Below are positions 63,797-64,000 of a DNA stretch of 64,000 nt, one piece after another. Both the position numbers and the translations under genes were made by a program. The notes beneath the pieces are model-generated. The model searched no databases, was not told the origin of the DNA, and was given only the letters and a program-made list of their open reading frames with translations. This DNA comes from Saccharopolyspora gregorii. Its GTDB lineage: Bacteria > Actinomycetota > Actinomycetes > Mycobacteriales > Pseudonocardiaceae. Location of the stretch: assembly GCF_024734405.1 (NCBI RefSeq), contig NZ_CP059556.1, positions 1,116,001-1,180,000 of the forward strand, in the 5' to 3' direction. Each line of letters starts with the position of its first letter. Positions within the stretch are counted from its first letter, which is position 1.

Positions 63797-64000
63797 CTCT
63801 CCATCCTGACACGCGGCGCCTCGCGCGCGGTGCGTGGGCAAGGGTTGTCCGGCGGGGCCGGGAGCTGCGCCGCACGGCCGGTGACGGTCCGCTAGTTCTA
63901 CCTGAGAGATCAACCTGAACGAGTGCTGATGACCACTCGAAAGGCTGAGGTTACGTGGATTCCCCTCAGGTTTTCCCGGGGTGGTCGCCGAAGGAGCCAC
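63797..64000 (+). other. Intergenic region and 5' leader of a gene beyond the window
   Basis: The last 110 bp read well as a plus-strand leader. A GAAGGAG Shine-Dalgarno lies at about 63990-63996, four bases before the window ends, and several short pairings (CCTCAGG with CCTGAG-like blocks, CGAAAGG) are possible upstream. No coding sequence is visible. The downstream gene cannot be identified. Confidence 0.4.

Overview
High-GC, densely packed actinobacterial chromosome segment. The extended Arg/Gly-rich Rho, many GTG and TTG starts, several probably leaderless promoters, an IdeR-type iron box and the argS-lysA-hom-thrC-thrB-rho block suggest a Pseudonocardiales actinomycete, perhaps Saccharopolyspora-like. 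The genus is inferred from gene content, not from a search.

Layout. 0-7 kb: glycolate/lactate utilisation (glcF, lctP) and a two-gene beta-oxidation pair (thiolase, fused FadB). 7-17.6 kb: secreted protein, TetR plus flavin monooxygenase, small hypothetical proteins, a class A penicillin-binding protein, a CPBP protease and a serine-hydrolase/beta-lactamase homologue. 17.6-24.4 kb: DAHP synthase behind an iron box, ArfB-like rescue factor, patatin, an AbiEi/nuclease-like protein, an HtrA protease and a secreted TAP-family hydrolase. 24.4-36.6 kb: metal-regulated small-molecule locus. 36.7-39.5 kb: SDR/DUF2867 protein, tRNA-Arg(CCG) and a CDF cation exporter. 39.7-49 kb: rho, thrB, thrC, hom, lysA and argS, all on the minus strand. 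49-54 kb: DUF3105, DUF305, rpmE, prfA, prmC. 54-64 kb: DivIVA/Scy-like coiled coil, SPW protein, TetR, methylmalonyl-CoA epimerase, acetyl-CoA acetyltransferase, DNA polymerase IV and a CnoX-like thioredoxin/TPR protein.

Most interesting region. A six-gene, translationally coupled operon (ATP-grasp ligase, DUF4213/DUF364 protein, SbnA-like PLP enzyme, dipeptide-epimerase-type enolase, MFS transporter, SAM methyltransferase) is followed by a complete Opp/Nik-type ABC importer (Tat lipoprotein, two permeases, fused double ATPase) and a divergent GNAT acetyltransferase. Each of the three units has an AT-rich 19-bp palindrome of Fur-family (Zur-like) type at its promoter. Together this reads as a zinc-repressed metallophore made without NRPS, NIS or nicotianamine synthase enzymes, with its own exporter and importer. 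I cannot name a characterised cluster with this gene content.

Second notable feature. More than 20 copies of a REPIN-like palindromic repeat occupy the intergenic regions. The half-unit is about 24 bp, with core AAGGGAACCTTCC. Paired copies form perfect palindromes of up to 52 bp whose outer arms covary (GAGG/CCTC, GAGC/GCTC, GATG/CATC, GTGC/GCAC). Single halves form direct arrays with a period of about 29 bp. None lies inside the metallophore biosynthetic operon or the argS-rho block.
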